NCBI RefSeq assembly: GCF_028994805.1
Contig: NZ_JAJQQP010000002.1
Coordinates: forward strand, 372,001-436,000
Direction of reading: 5' to 3'
Source of the DNA: Promicromonospora iranensis
GTDB taxonomy: Bacteria > Actinomycetota > Actinomycetes > Actinomycetales > Cellulomonadaceae
DNA: 64,000 nucleotides
The position numbers and the translations under genes are program-made. Shown one piece after another: positions 1 through 8,979 of this stretch. The notes under the pieces were generated by a model. It saw only the letters and a list, made by a program, of their open reading frames with translations, was not told the origin of the DNA and ran no database searches. The stretch's first letter is position 1, and each line of letters begins with the position of its first letter.

Positions 1-240
1 GCCGACATCTTCCTCGACGATGTCACCGTGTCCCGCAAGCACGCCGAGTTCGTGCGCGAGGGCGACTCGTTCGTCGTCCGCGACATCGGCTCCCTGAACG
101 GCACCTACGTCAACCGTGGCCGCATCGACGCCGCCACGCTGGTCACCGGCGACGAGGTGCAGATCGGCAAGTTCCGTCTCACCTTCCACGCCAGCCCGCA
201 GTCGCCGGCGCAGTGGGGCGCGGGGACGCCCGCCCCGTGA
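1..240 (+). CDS. garA: FHA-domain protein, GarA/OdhI type (3' part only)
   Basis: The gene enters from the left edge; only about 79 C-terminal residues are visible. They hold the second half of a forkhead-associated domain, with the phosphothreonine-binding hallmarks S-R-K-H (about residues 10-13 of the visible part) and a following L-N-G-T-Y-V loop. In mycobacteria and corynebacteria GarA/OdhI is phosphorylated by Ser/Thr kinases and then inhibits 2-oxoglutarate dehydrogenase and other TCA/glutamate enzymes. The assignment rests mainly on context: the stop overlaps the next gene, and the order FHA, MerR (ftsR), DUF151, MerR is the conserved garA neighbourhood. A generic FHA protein cannot be excluded because the N-terminal phosphorylation motif lies outside the window. 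Confidence 0.82.
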   Translation, partial: ADIFLDDVTVSRKHAEFVREGDSFVVRDIGSLNGTYVNRGRIDAATLVTGDEVQIGKFRLTFHASPQSPAQWGAGTPAP

Positions 241-1043
241 CCGCCGGCGCCGCACGCGACCATCGTGGGGTCCACGGCGGCACCGACCCACGCCACGACC
301 GCGCCCACGAGCACGCCCACGACGGCGAGCACGGCCAGCCGGACGACGGCTTCGACGCGCCCTGGCCCCGCGGGATCTCCCGCCAGCCCACCATGCGCAT
401 CAGCGACGTCCTGCGCGCCCTGGGCCAGGAGTTCCCGTCCGTCTCGCACTCCAAGCTCCGCTTCCTCGAGGAGCAGGGCCTGATCGAGCCGGTGCGCACG
501 CCGTCGGGCTACCGCCAGTACAGCCAGGCCGACGTCGAACGCCTGCGATTCGTCCTCACCGAGCAGCGCGACAGCTACATGCCGCTGAAGGTGATCAAGG
601 AACGCCTCGCCGCGATGGACGCCGACCCGGACTCGGCCGAGCACCCCGCACCCCGCCTGGCCGGCACCGGCTCACCCGCCCGCCGCCGCTGGACCGCGCA
701 GTCCGTGGCCGACGCCGCCGGCGTCACCGAGGAGTTCGTCCAGGACCTCGCCCAGGCAGGCCTCCTGCCCGCGTCGGGCGGCTCGTTCGGCTCGGGAGCC
801 GTCGAGGTCGCCCGCATCGCGGGCGCCCTGGCAGAGTTCGGCATCGAACCCCGCCACCTGCGTTCCTTCCGCACCGCCGCCGACCGGCAGGTCGCACTCG
901 TGGACCAGGTCGTCGCACCCCTGCGCAGCCAGCAGGCCACCGCCGCTCGCGGCCGCGCCGCGAGCATGGCGAGCGACATGGGCGAGCTGTTCACCCGCCT
1001 GCACGCCGCCTGGGTCCGCCAGGGCATCGACGACCTCGGCTGA
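237..1043 (+). CDS. ftsR: MerR-family cell-division regulator FtsR
   Basis: 268 aa from a GTG that overlaps the stop of the FHA gene (GTGA). An ATG at 213 and an internal ATG at 393 are alternatives. A His/Asp-rich low-complexity leader of about 50 residues precedes a MerR winged helix (about 53-120) with the usual recognition segment and the L-I-E-P-V-R-T-P-S-G-Y-R wing. A second, weaker helical DNA-binding-like half follows. The order garA-ftsR matches Corynebacterium glutamicum odhI-ftsR, where FtsR activates ftsZ, and Mycobacterium Rv1827-Rv1828. The tight overlap suggests co-translation with the FHA gene. The function is inferred from family and synteny. Confidence 0.85.
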   Translation: MTAGAARDHRGVHGGTDPRHDRAHEHAHDGEHGQPDDGFDAPWPRGISRQPTMRISDVLRALGQEFPSVSHSKLRFLEEQGLIEPVRTPSGYRQYSQADVERLRFVLTEQRDSYMPLKVIKERLAAMDADPDSAEHPAPRLAGTGSPARRRWTAQSVADAAGVTEEFVQDLAQAGLLPASGGSFGSGAVEVARIAGALAEFGIEPRHLRSFRTAADRQVALVDQVVAPLRSQQATAARGRAASMASDMGELFTRLHAAWVRQGIDDLG

Positions 1044-1212
1044 ACACCGCCCCACCACACCGGACGCCCTCCCCGCGCGGCGCCCGCGCCACCCGTCCGC
1101 GCCTCCGCACGCCCAAAAAATCACCCGCCTTTGCCGCCCGGCGACCAGTTCGTGACCAGGAACTTGTCCCGAGCGCGCGACGAGTGACCACCCGACGCCG
1201 TACGGTGAAAGC

Positions 1213-1740
1213 GTGAGGCCGGACGACGTGCCGATGGTCCCCGTGGAGATCCTCGGCGTTCGACAGCAGCAGCGCGATCAGGAGATCGTGGTGCTGCTGC
1301 TCGACAGCGCCGCCGACCTGGCCATCCCGATCGTCATCGGAGCACGTGAGGCCAGCGCCATCGCGATGGCACAGGCGGGCCTGGCCACACCCCGCCCCAT
1401 GACGCACGACCTGCTGCGCGACGTGCTCGGCGCCGTCGGCGTCACCCTCGAACGGGTCGACATCGTCGCCCTGGAAGGCGGGATCTACTTCGCCGAGCTC
1501 ATCCTGAGCAACGGCGTGCACCTCGACTCCCGGGCCTCCGACGCGATAGCGCTGGCCGTGCGCACCGGCAGCCCCGTCCTGTGCTCCGCCGAGATCGTCG
1601 CCCTGGCCGGTGTCGAGATCGTCGACGTCGACCAGCAGGCCGAGGTCGAGCGGTTCCGCGACTTCCTGGACCACGTCACACCCGAAGACTTCCTCGGGCC
1701 CCCCGGCAGCGGCAACCAGGGTGGTGGCCGAACCGGCTGA
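1213..1740 (+). CDS. Bifunctional nuclease family protein (DUF151)
   Basis: 175 aa from GTG 1213; ATG 1231 is possible. The protein starts M-V-P-V-E-I-L-G-V a few codons in and carries the DUF151 core: alternating strands and helices, the I-P-I-V-I-G-A-R-E-A segment and the D-S-R-A-S-D-A-I-A-L-A-V-R motif at about residues 103-115. Plant and bacterial members were reported as bifunctional DNase/RNases, but the cellular role in actinobacteria is not settled. It sits between two MerR genes exactly as Rv1829 does in mycobacteria. The C-terminal tail is Gly-rich and probably disordered. Confidence 0.88.
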   Translation: MRPDDVPMVPVEILGVRQQQRDQEIVVLLLDSAADLAIPIVIGAREASAIAMAQAGLATPRPMTHDLLRDVLGAVGVTLERVDIVALEGGIYFAELILSNGVHLDSRASDAIALAVRTGSPVLCSAEIVALAGVEIVDVDQQAEVERFRDFLDHVTPEDFLGPPGSGNQGGGRTG

Positions 1741-1839
1741 AAGTGGACGAACTCGCGACACGCCGAGGGTTTCACGGCGCGCATCTTTGAAATCACCTTC
1801 GACGCGCCATAGCGTGGCCACGACACCCCAGGAGGCACA

Positions 1840-2430
1840 GTGAACACCAGCGGTGAGAGAGCCACACGCGCTACGGTCCCGCACGGCGCGCAGGGTCTCC
1901 TCTTCGGTGAGGACCTGACGGAGCAGGACGCCACGACGGGCTACCGCGGCACCACGGCCTGCCACATTGCCGGCATCACGTACCGTCAGCTCGACTACTG
2001 GGCCCGTACCGGCCTCGTGGAGCCGAGCATCAAGCCGGCCACAGGATCCGGGACGCACCGGTTGTACAGCTTCCGCGACATCCTCGTGCTCAAGGTGGTC
2101 AAGCGACTCCTCGACACAGGCGTCTCCCTGCAGCAGATCCGCACCGCCGTGACCGCACTGCGCGAGCGCGGCGTCGACGACCTGGCACAGATCACCCTCA
2201 TGTCCGACGGCGCGAGCGTGTACGAGTGCACCTCACCCGACGAGGTCGTCGACCTCGTCGCCGGCGGGCAGGGCGTGTTCGGCATCGCCGTCGGGCGGGT
2301 CTGGCGCGAGATCGAAGGCACCCTGGCCCAGATGCCCACCGAGACCCTCGACCAGGGCGAGACCGGCGACGTCCCCGTCGTCGAGGGCGACGAGCTCGCC
2401 CAACGCCGGGCGGCCCGGTCAGCCGGCTGA
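1840..2430 (+). CDS. MerR-family regulator (Rv1830-like position)
   Basis: 196 aa from GTG 1840, fixed by a consensus AGGAGG at 1830-1835. After about 40 residues comes a MerR helix-turn-helix (Y-R-Q-L-D-Y-W-A-R-T-G-L at about 48-59) and a dimerisation helix region. There is no Cys/His metal-binding set, so a metal sensor is unlikely. It is the fourth gene of the garA-ftsR-DUF151-merR block and corresponds by position to mycobacterial Rv1830, an essential-type regulator linked to cell division. The target is unknown here. Confidence 0.85.
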   Translation: MNTSGERATRATVPHGAQGLLFGEDLTEQDATTGYRGTTACHIAGITYRQLDYWARTGLVEPSIKPATGSGTHRLYSFRDILVLKVVKRLLDTGVSLQQIRTAVTALRERGVDDLAQITLMSDGASVYECTSPDEVVDLVAGGQGVFGIAVGRVWREIEGTLAQMPTETLDQGETGDVPVVEGDELAQRRAARSAG

Positions 2431-2531
2431 CCGGACCACCACCACGCTTCACTCAGCCGTCTGGAACGGGGCTGCTCCGCACCCCGACCAGGCGGTCTGC
2501 CGTATCCGGGAGGCAAGCGTAACCTGCCAGC

Positions 2532-3209
2532 ATGCAGCTCACCTTCCACGGTCACGCATGCGTCTCCCTCCCGCTGCCCGACGGCGGCGGCACCCTCGTG
2601 ATCGACCCAGGCACCTTCAGCGACACCGCCGCGGCCCTCACGAGGGCCGCGGCCGTGCTGCTCACGCACGACCACGTCGACCACGTGGACGTCCCCACCC
2701 TCGTGGAGCACCTCGACACAGCCCCCGACGTCCACGTGTGGGCCACCGGTCCCGCGGCGGACGCACTGCGCGAGGGCGGCGCGCCCGCCGGGCAGGTGCA
2801 CGAGGTGGAGTCCGGCCAGGTGCTGGACGTGGCCGGCGCGCGGGTCACGGTCGGTGGTGGCGCCCACGCGCTGATCCACCCGGAGGTGCCGCGAGCGGTG
2901 AACGCCACGTACCTGGTGGAAATCGGCGGGGCGAGCGCCTACCACCCCGGCGACTCGTACGTGGCGCCGGCCGCACTGCCCGAGGGCGGCCTGGACGTGC
3001 TCCTGGTCCCGGTGTCCGGGCCGTGGATGAAGCTGGCCGAGGCGATCGACTTCGCCCGGTCGGTGCCCGCGAGCGCCGTCGTACCGATCCACGATGCGCT
3101 CCTGTCGGAGGTCGGGCACACGCTGACCGGGCGGTGGCTGGACACGGCGCGGCTCGGCGGGGAGTACACCTACGCGCGGCTGTCGCCGGGGGAGTCGCTG
3201 GCGGTGTGA
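2532..3209 (+). CDS. Metallo-beta-lactamase-fold hydrolase (UlaG-like)
   Basis: 225 aa from ATG 2532. The metal-binding signature T-H-D-H-V-D-H (H46, H48, D50, H51) lies after a short beta sheet, a further His near 117 and a D near 136 complete the two-metal site, and the C-terminal P-I-H-D-A gives the last His. The short single-domain layout with H-G-H-A near the start resembles UlaG/UPF0173 metal-dependent hydrolases rather than RNase J or glyoxalase II. The substrate cannot be read from the sequence. It stands alone, about 100 bp after the MerR gene. Confidence 0.82.
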   Translation: MQLTFHGHACVSLPLPDGGGTLVIDPGTFSDTAAALTRAAAVLLTHDHVDHVDVPTLVEHLDTAPDVHVWATGPAADALREGGAPAGQVHEVESGQVLDVAGARVTVGGGAHALIHPEVPRAVNATYLVEIGGASAYHPGDSYVAPAALPEGGLDVLLVPVSGPWMKLAEAIDFARSVPASAVVPIHDALLSEVGHTLTGRWLDTARLGGEYTYARLSPGESLAV

Positions 3210-3269
3210 CGCACGCTCGTCCGCCCCGCCGTCACGGGTGAATCTCACCCGGAACCCGTCCTGTCCGGG

Positions 3270-4424
3270 ATGCGGAGTTTGCGGCATGTGGTGGAGGTGG
3301 GCGACGCTGTGCCCGTGGCAGAGGAAGAGATCGAACAGGCAACCAATCTCGCCGTCACGCTGGGGTGGGTGGTCCTTGCGGTCACGGTGGCGTACTTCGC
3401 GGTGACTCTGGTCTCGAAGCTCGTGCGGTACGCCGCTCGGAGCCACGACACCGTCCGGGAGATCGCGCTCCGGTTGCGCAATCCGGCGCACGCCACGTTC
3501 ATGGTCCTCGGGATGTGGATCGCCGTGTGGTCGACCGCGAACCGGGGGGACCACTGGCTGCCCGTGCTGCAGCACGTGGTGCTCGTGTCCGTGATCCTCA
3601 GCTCGGCCTGGATGGTCGCCACGATCGCGCTCGTGATCGAGGACCGGGCCCTGCACCGGGTGGGCAGCCGCCTCTCGGGGCGGCACGCTCGCCGGCTGCG
3701 TACGCAGATCATGGTCGTGCGCCGCCTGACCATCGGCCTGGTGTCCGTCGTGGCCTGCGCTGCCGTCCTGTTCACGTTCCCCGAGGCGCGGGCAGCGAGC
3801 GCCAGCCTGCTGGCCTCGGCGGGGGTGCTCTCCGTGGTGGCGGCGCTGGCGGCGCAGTCGGCGCTGGGGAACGTGTTCGCGGGGCTGCAGATCGCGTTCA
3901 GCGACGCGGTGCGGGTCGGTGACGTGGTGGTCGTCGAGGGCGAGTGGGGCACGATCGAGGACATCACCCTGGCCTACGTGGTGGTGGGGATCTGGGACGA
4001 GCGCAAGCTGATCCTGCCGTGCACGTACTTCACGTCGACGCCGTACGAGAACTGGACGCGGCAGTCCTCGGAGGTGCTGGGCACCATCGAGATCGACGTC
4101 GACTTCCGGGTGCCGCTGGACGCCATGCGGGCGGAGCTGCGGCGGCTCGTGACCGAGTCCCCGTTGTGGGACGGGCGCGTGGTGAACCTGCAGGTCACCT
4201 CGGCGGTGTCGGGGGTGGTGCGGGCCCGGGCGCTGGTCAGTGGCGCGGACAGCTCGGCGCTGTGGGACCTGCGGTGCCTGGTGCGTGAAGGGCTGGTGAC
4301 CTGGTTGCAGCGGGAGGCGCCGGACGCCCTGCCTCGGACACGGTGGGAGGACGGCGCGAGCGGTGCGTTGGTGCGGGGCTCTGCCGACGCCGCGGCGGCT
4401 AGAGCAGGGGCCGGAGCGGGATGA
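3270..4424 (+). CDS. Mechanosensitive ion channel, MscS family
   Basis: 384 aa integral membrane protein. Hydrophobic segments lie at about residues 28-52, 76-95, 104-130 and 152-172, followed by the MscS pore helix region (about 178-215) rich in Gly/Ala and ending in the conserved F-A-G-L-Q-I-A-F. A beta domain follows with the D-V-V-V-V-E-G-E-W-G-T-I-E-D-I stretch typical of MscS. Role: tension-gated efflux of solutes during hypo-osmotic shock. No clear Shine-Dalgarno marks the start; ATG 3270 is used, and downstream GTGs at 3288 or 3309 are possible. The last 26 bp overlap the convergent phospholipase D gene. Confidence 0.88.
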   Translation: MRSLRHVVEVGDAVPVAEEEIEQATNLAVTLGWVVLAVTVAYFAVTLVSKLVRYAARSHDTVREIALRLRNPAHATFMVLGMWIAVWSTANRGDHWLPVLQHVVLVSVILSSAWMVATIALVIEDRALHRVGSRLSGRHARRLRTQIMVVRRLTIGLVSVVACAAVLFTFPEARAASASLLASAGVLSVVAALAAQSALGNVFAGLQIAFSDAVRVGDVVVVEGEWGTIEDITLAYVVVGIWDERKLILPCTYFTSTPYENWTRQSSEVLGTIEIDVDFRVPLDAMRAELRRLVTESPLWDGRVVNLQVTSAVSGVVRARALVSGADSSALWDLRCLVREGLVTWLQREAPDALPRTRWEDGASGALVRGSADAAAARAGAGAG

Positions 4425-5691
4425 TGAGGGACTCGGCGATCTTGGCGAGGGTGCCGCGTTCCTCCCACTGGGCGAGGGTGAGCTCCTGCGCGTTGGACAG
4501 GTCCATGGCGAAGATGTCCTCCATGCGGCCGGCCAGCCCGGGGTCGACGATCTCGAGGTTGATCTCGTAGTTGCCGGTGAGGCTGAGCCGGTCGATGTTG
4601 GCGGTGCCGATGGTGGTCCAGCGGCGGTCGATGGTGGCGGTCTTGGCGTGCACCATGGCGCCCTGGTACAGGAAGATCCGCACGCCGCCGCGCAGCAGGG
4701 ACGCGTACTGGCCGCGGGCGAGCCAGTCGGCGACCACGTGGTTGGAGCGGTGCGGTACCAGGACGCGGACGTCGACGCCGCGGGAGGCGGCGGCCAGCAG
4801 CCCGGCGTGGATGTCGTGGTCGGGGATGAAGTAGGCCTGTGTGATGTAGACGTGGCTGATGGCCCGGTCGATGGCGTCGAGGTAGATCCCGCGGATGGGG
4901 AACACGAGCTCGGACGGCGCGTTGCGGGCGGCCTTGAGGTGGGGCAGCCAGGTACCGGAGCCGGCGTCGGCCAGGATGGGGTGGCGCTGCTTGCGGTGCC
5001 GGTTCCAGAAGTCGACGAAGGCGTTGCGCAGCTCCCACGCGGAGGGCCCTTGGAGGCGCACGTGGGTGTCGCGCCAGTGGGTGGCGTAGAGCGAGCCGAT
5101 GTTGTAACCGCCGACGAACCCGGTCTCGTCGTCGACCACGAGGATCTTGCGGTGGTCACGGCCCGACGTGCGCACGTTGAGGTACGCCCACCCGGGGCGC
5201 AGCACCGGGAAGCGCAGCACGTGCACGGCGGGCGGGAAGCGGAAGAACGAGTACGGGACGACGAGGTTGGCGAAGCCGTCGACGATGACGTAGACGTCCA
5301 CGCCGCGTGCGGCGGCGTCGATCAGCGCCTGCTTGAACCGCTGCCCCATCGCGTCGTTCTTCCAGATGTACGACTCCAGCATCACGGTCTTGCGGGCGCC
5401 CGCGATGGCCTCGAGCATCGCCTCGAACAGGTCGGCACCGTAGGTGTAGACGGTGGTGGCGGTCTGGTCGATGTGCTCGGTGAGCGGCTTCTCCGTGGGG
5501 AAGTCCGACGTGAGCGGGTGCAGGCGCCGTCGGATCTTGTCCGTGACGGTGAGTGCGATCGCTGCCCCGACGGGCACGGCGGCGGCGATGATCGCGGCCC
5601 GGGTCGTGAGCGTGCGGGCACGTTGCATGAAGCCGGAGGGGATGTCCAGCGTGAGCTTGGGAAGGTTGCGAGGGACCTTGCGAGACGCCAC
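4399..5691 (-). CDS. Phospholipase D-family protein, cardiolipin-synthase-like
   Basis: 430 aa from GTG 5691. An N-terminal membrane anchor (about 28-50) precedes two HKD motifs: H180-x-K182-x4-D187 and H348-x-K350-x4-D355, each followed by the G-x-x-N/A-N-I-D element. This is the arrangement of cardiolipin synthases, which join two phosphatidylglycerol (or PG and CDP-DAG) molecules at the membrane. Longer in-frame extension to 6054 is rejected because it would run through the neighbouring acetyltransferase gene on the same strand. Cardiolipin synthase is likely but other PLD activities are possible. Confidence 0.83.
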   Translation of the reverse strand: MASRKVPRNLPKLTLDIPSGFMQRARTLTTRAAIIAAAVPVGAAIALTVTDKIRRRLHPLTSDFPTEKPLTEHIDQTATTVYTYGADLFEAMLEAIAGARKTVMLESYIWKNDAMGQRFKQALIDAAARGVDVYVIVDGFANLVVPYSFFRFPPAVHVLRFPVLRPGWAYLNVRTSGRDHRKILVVDDETGFVGGYNIGSLYATHWRDTHVRLQGPSAWELRNAFVDFWNRHRKQRHPILADAGSGTWLPHLKAARNAPSELVFPIRGIYLDAIDRAISHVYITQAYFIPDHDIHAGLLAAASRGVDVRVLVPHRSNHVVADWLARGQYASLLRGGVRIFLYQGAMVHAKTATIDRRWTTIGTANIDRLSLTGNYEINLEIVDPGLAGRMEDIFAMDLSNAQELTLAQWEERGTLAKIAESLIIPLRPLL

Positions 5692-5750
5692 GCGCTCACG
5701 GTACCCGGTCTCACGCCCAGGTTCGCGGAACCCGGCCGCGACCGGCCGTG

Positions 5751-6293
5751 TCAGTGGAACGTCGTCGCGTAGTAGGTCTGCTGGTCCACGCTCTCGACCG
5801 TCACGTCCCGGGTCCGCTCGAGATGGCGGCGCAGGTTGTCGGCGAACCGCAGGGAGTCGTCGTTGAACCGGGAGACGTCGTAGGCGCACACCACCCGGTG
5901 CTCGGCGAGGTGGGCGACCAGGGCGTCGAGCATGTCCATGAAGGTCCGCGTGGAGCGGCGGCCGGGGTGCGCGAGCGTGAACCCGATGTACCAGACCGCT
6001 CCCCGCGCAGCCTGCTCGGGATACCGCGCGGCGAAGAACTCCGGGCTGACCCACGGCACCGCGGCGAGGTCCGTCGCGAGCGTGGTCAGCCCGACCGCCG
6101 CACCCCGCTCGTCACGAGCGAGGATCTTGGTCACGCGGTCGTCGGCCATCTCCGCGTCGAACTCCTCACGGAGCAGCACGTGCCGGGCGGCCGCGCGGGT
6201 GCGCAGCGGTGCGAAGGCCTCGAGGTAGAGCTCCCAGAAGTGCTCGGCCACGTCGCCGTCCACGGTCGACTCGAAGGTGATGTCAGCGGCCAC
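5751..6293 (-). CDS. GNAT-like acyltransferase, last gene of the decarboxylase operon
   Basis: 180 aa from GTG 6293, overlapping the end of the arginine decarboxylase gene by 11 bp. The fold pattern (N-terminal helix with E-A-F-A-P-L, central strand pair around V-G-L-T-T-L, then the P-G-R-R-S segment where GNAT enzymes bind CoA, and a following helix) suggests an N-acetyltransferase, but the classical R/Q-x-x-G-x-G/A loop is not exact. The coupling to a decarboxylase that makes agmatine raises the possibility that agmatine or another amine is the substrate; that is inference. It might instead be a non-catalytic GNAT-fold protein. Confidence 0.55.
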   Translation of the reverse strand: MAADITFESTVDGDVAEHFWELYLEAFAPLRTRAAARHVLLREEFDAEMADDRVTKILARDERGAAVGLTTLATDLAAVPWVSPEFFAARYPEQAARGAVWYIGFTLAHPGRRSTRTFMDMLDALVAHLAEHRVVCAYDVSRFNDDSLRFADNLRRHLERTRDVTVESVDQQTYYATTFH

Positions 6294-6801
6294 CGCCGGC
6301 CTCCTCCCGGCCCGCGTGCCATCCCGCACGGCGGAAGGTCGCCACGACCACCGCGCAGACGGGCAGCGTGGTGCAGGTGATGCCCGTGACCAGCCGGCCC
6401 GCCGGCTGGTACGTCCCGCCACGCGTCGCCGACAGGTCCTCCAGGCTGTGCGTGAGGTCCGTGGAGACCTGCTCGCGCGAGGGGCCCTCGTGCTCGACGA
6501 AGAGGCCGGCGCCGCTGTGGTCGTCCCGGAGCGACCAGGCGACGCCGGCCCAGGCCTCGTGCCCCGGCAGCACCGCGTGCTCCCGGGCATAGACGCAGTA
6601 CAGGACGTCACCGTGCTCGCCACGGAGCTGCTCCCGGCCGTCGACCTCGAGCACCCGGCTGCCGGGCGGGACGATCGAGCTCAGGCGGACGAGGTTGAAG
6701 TCGCTGACGCCTGCGGCGGCCAGCGCGGCGTCGAACGCGGCGAGCGTGGTCCGACCGGTTCCGGTGCCGGCACTCACCCGGATCGTCAGGGGATCGGTCA
6801 T
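6283..6801 (-). CDS. Pyruvoyl-dependent arginine decarboxylase
   Basis: 172 aa from ATG 6801, whose ATGA overlaps the stop of the upstream histidine kinase. The family hallmark N-L-V-R-L-S-S-I-V-P-P-G is intact; autocleavage between S41 and S42 would yield the beta chain and the pyruvoyl-bearing alpha chain. The length and the later acidic G-E-H-G-D and E-H-E-G segments match archaeal/chlamydial PvlArgDC, which converts arginine to agmatine and CO2 without PLP. The enzyme would act as a small soluble trimer. Its place between a sensor kinase and an acetyltransferase-like gene is unusual. Loss of catalytic function cannot be ruled out by sequence alone. Confidence 0.85.
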   Translation of the reverse strand: MTDPLTIRVSAGTGTGRTTLAAFDAALAAAGVSDFNLVRLSSIVPPGSRVLEVDGREQLRGEHGDVLYCVYAREHAVLPGHEAWAGVAWSLRDDHSGAGLFVEHEGPSREQVSTDLTHSLEDLSATRGGTYQPAGRLVTGITCTTLPVCAVVVATFRRAGWHAGREEAGGGR

Positions 6802-8894
6802 GGGGTCCTCACTGGTCGGAGCTGTCCGCTGGGGCGCGGAGGGACACGGGGGAGCGTGAAGCGAAAGCTCGATCCCTGGTCCTCGCCCTCGCTGATGGCC
6901 CACAGGCGGCCACCGTGCCGTTCGACGATGCTGCGTGCGATGGCCAGGCCGAGACCGGTGCCACCGCGTTCGCGGGTGTCGGAGGCGTCGACCTGCACGA
7001 AGCGGTGGAACACGGCGTCGAGCTTGTCGGGTGGGATGCCGCGGCCCTCGTCGTCGACGCGCAGCTCGACCAGGTCGCCGGCGGGCAGCGCCGACACGCG
7101 GACGGAGCTGCCGTGCGGTGAGAACCGCACGGCGTTGCCCAGGAGGTTCGTCAGCGTCTGCACGATGCGTTCGCCGTCCGCCCGGACGATCTCGGGGGTG
7201 GTGTCGGGCCGGAGGCGGACCCCGGCCTTGTTCGCCTGGACGGAGACCTGTTCGACGGCGGCGGCCACCAGGTCGTCGACGCGGTGCTCTTCAAGGTCGA
7301 AGTGGGTGGTGCTGGCGTTCAGGCGCTCGGTGTCGAGGATGTCGTCGACGAGCCGGCCGAGCCGTTCGCTGCTGGTCAGTGCGATGTGGACCATGTGGGC
7401 CGCCTGCTCGGGGCGGCTGTCGAGGGCTTTGCTCTCCAGGAGGCCGAGTGCGCCGCGGATGGCCGTCAGGGGTGTGCGCAGCTCGTGGCTCACCACGGAC
7501 ACGAACTCGTCCTTGATGCGCTCCATCTCGCGCCGCTCGGTGACGTCGCGGAACGCGACGACCGCACCGCGGATCCCGCCGTCGTCACGCAGCGGGCTGG
7601 CGGTGACCTCGACGGGTACGTCGGTGCCGTCGAGGCACCGGTAGACGTCCTGCTCGGCCGTGGCCGTGGTCCCGTCCCGGAGGGCCTCGGTGACGTAGCA
7701 GTTCTCCACCGGGTGCGGGGTGCCGTCCTCGGCCGGGGCGTGGAACGTGGCGTGCGCCTCGTGTCCGACGAGGTCGGTCGCGGAGGCGCGGAGCGTGTGG
7801 GCGGCGGCCGCGTTGATGAAGGTCACCCGGCCCTGGGCGTCGACCCCGTAGATCCCGTCGGCCACGGACTCCAGGGTCCGTTCGCGTTCACTCGCCAGGG
7901 AGCGCAGCTGGGCGGTGCGCTCCAGCACGCGCTGCTCGAGCCCGTAGCGCAGCGACTCGTTGTCCAGGACGACGAGGATCTGGCGGCAGACGACCGCGAC
8001 GAGCACGGCGACCCACAGGGCGTTCGCCACCCAGGGCAGCCCCTGGTCGGACTGGGCGACGCGTACCAGGGCGGCGGCCAGGAACAGGCAGAACGTCACG
8101 ACCGTGCGGAGCACGGGTGTGCCGGCTCCGGACCGGGCGGTGGCCGGTCCGCCGGATGCCGCGGGGTGACGGGCGGCGAGCGCGATGGCGACGTAGCCGC
8201 CGACCCAGCCGGCGTCGAGGGGGCTGCCGAAGGTGAAGCCGTCCGACGCGGCCAGGAGCGCGAAGGCCACGTCGGAGACGGCGTACAGGACGAAGCCGCC
8301 ACCGACGAGCACGAGCGGTGTGCGCTCGGCGGCGTTCGAGCGGGTCATGACGAGCACCGCAAGGGTGGCGAGCAGGGCGTCGACCAGTGGGAGGGCGTAG
8401 GCGGTGGGGTCGAGCTGCGGGTGCGACCCTTCCTCCAGGGCGAGGGCGAAGAGCGCGATGTACAGGACGGACCCGCCGACCACGAGGCTGTCGAGCAGCA
8501 TGCGGACCAGCTCCTGGCCGCGTGGGCGGACGGCCGGGAAGAGCGAGAGGCCGACGACGCCGAGCAGGAGGGCGGCGATGTAGGCGGCGTCGCCTGTCTC
8601 GGGGTCGCGGACGAGCCCTGCGTAGATATTGCCGGCCAGCCCGACGACCCCACCGAGGCAGAGGATTCCCCACGCCCGTCTGCGGCGGCCCGCCGATCGG
8701 GCGGCGCGCCACCCGCAGCTGATCGCCGCGACGACGCCTGCCGCGGCGATCGCGGTCATCGAGATCGTCTCGCGGGTGGTCTGGTCGAACGGGCCAGCCA
8801 GGACCAGGGCGAGGGTGGCGACGGCGACGCCGGCTACCCAGGACCAGCGCAGGAAGCTGTTCCTCGACCGCTCGGCAGCGCTCTGCGACCCCAT
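6798..8894 (-). CDS. Membrane sensor histidine kinase with PAS domain
   Basis: 698 aa. The start is ATG 8894 because GAGGG lies five bases upstream; an in-frame TTG at 8903 contains that site. The N-terminal half has about eight to nine hydrophobic segments (to about residue 315), then a coiled linker, a PAS domain (about 345-465, with E-S-V-A-D-G-I-Y-G-V and a D-V-T-E-R-R-E-M exit helix), a HisKA domain with the S-H-E-L-R-T-P phospho-acceptor box, and a HATPase with N, G1 (D-D-E-G-R-G-I) and G2 (G-G-T-G-L-G-L) boxes. It follows a receiver gene by 85 bp and overlaps the decarboxylase gene, so signal sensing and amine metabolism share a transcript. Confidence 0.9.
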   Translation of the reverse strand: MGSQSAAERSRNSFLRWSWVAGVAVATLALVLAGPFDQTTRETISMTAIAAAGVVAAISCGWRAARSAGRRRRAWGILCLGGVVGLAGNIYAGLVRDPETGDAAYIAALLLGVVGLSLFPAVRPRGQELVRMLLDSLVVGGSVLYIALFALALEEGSHPQLDPTAYALPLVDALLATLAVLVMTRSNAAERTPLVLVGGGFVLYAVSDVAFALLAASDGFTFGSPLDAGWVGGYVAIALAARHPAASGGPATARSGAGTPVLRTVVTFCLFLAAALVRVAQSDQGLPWVANALWVAVLVAVVCRQILVVLDNESLRYGLEQRVLERTAQLRSLASERERTLESVADGIYGVDAQGRVTFINAAAAHTLRASATDLVGHEAHATFHAPAEDGTPHPVENCYVTEALRDGTTATAEQDVYRCLDGTDVPVEVTASPLRDDGGIRGAVVAFRDVTERREMERIKDEFVSVVSHELRTPLTAIRGALGLLESKALDSRPEQAAHMVHIALTSSERLGRLVDDILDTERLNASTTHFDLEEHRVDDLVAAAVEQVSVQANKAGVRLRPDTTPEIVRADGERIVQTLTNLLGNAVRFSPHGSSVRVSALPAGDLVELRVDDEGRGIPPDKLDAVFHRFVQVDASDTRERGGTGLGLAIARSIVERHGGRLWAISEGEDQGSSFRFTLPRVPPRPSGQLRPVRTP

Positions 8895-8979
8895 GTCCCT
8901 CAAGGTATGGCACCGTCGTTGGCCTCGCCGTTCGGGCAGGTGGGGCCGTTCGGGCGGGTCGGGCGGGTCGGGCCGGGGG

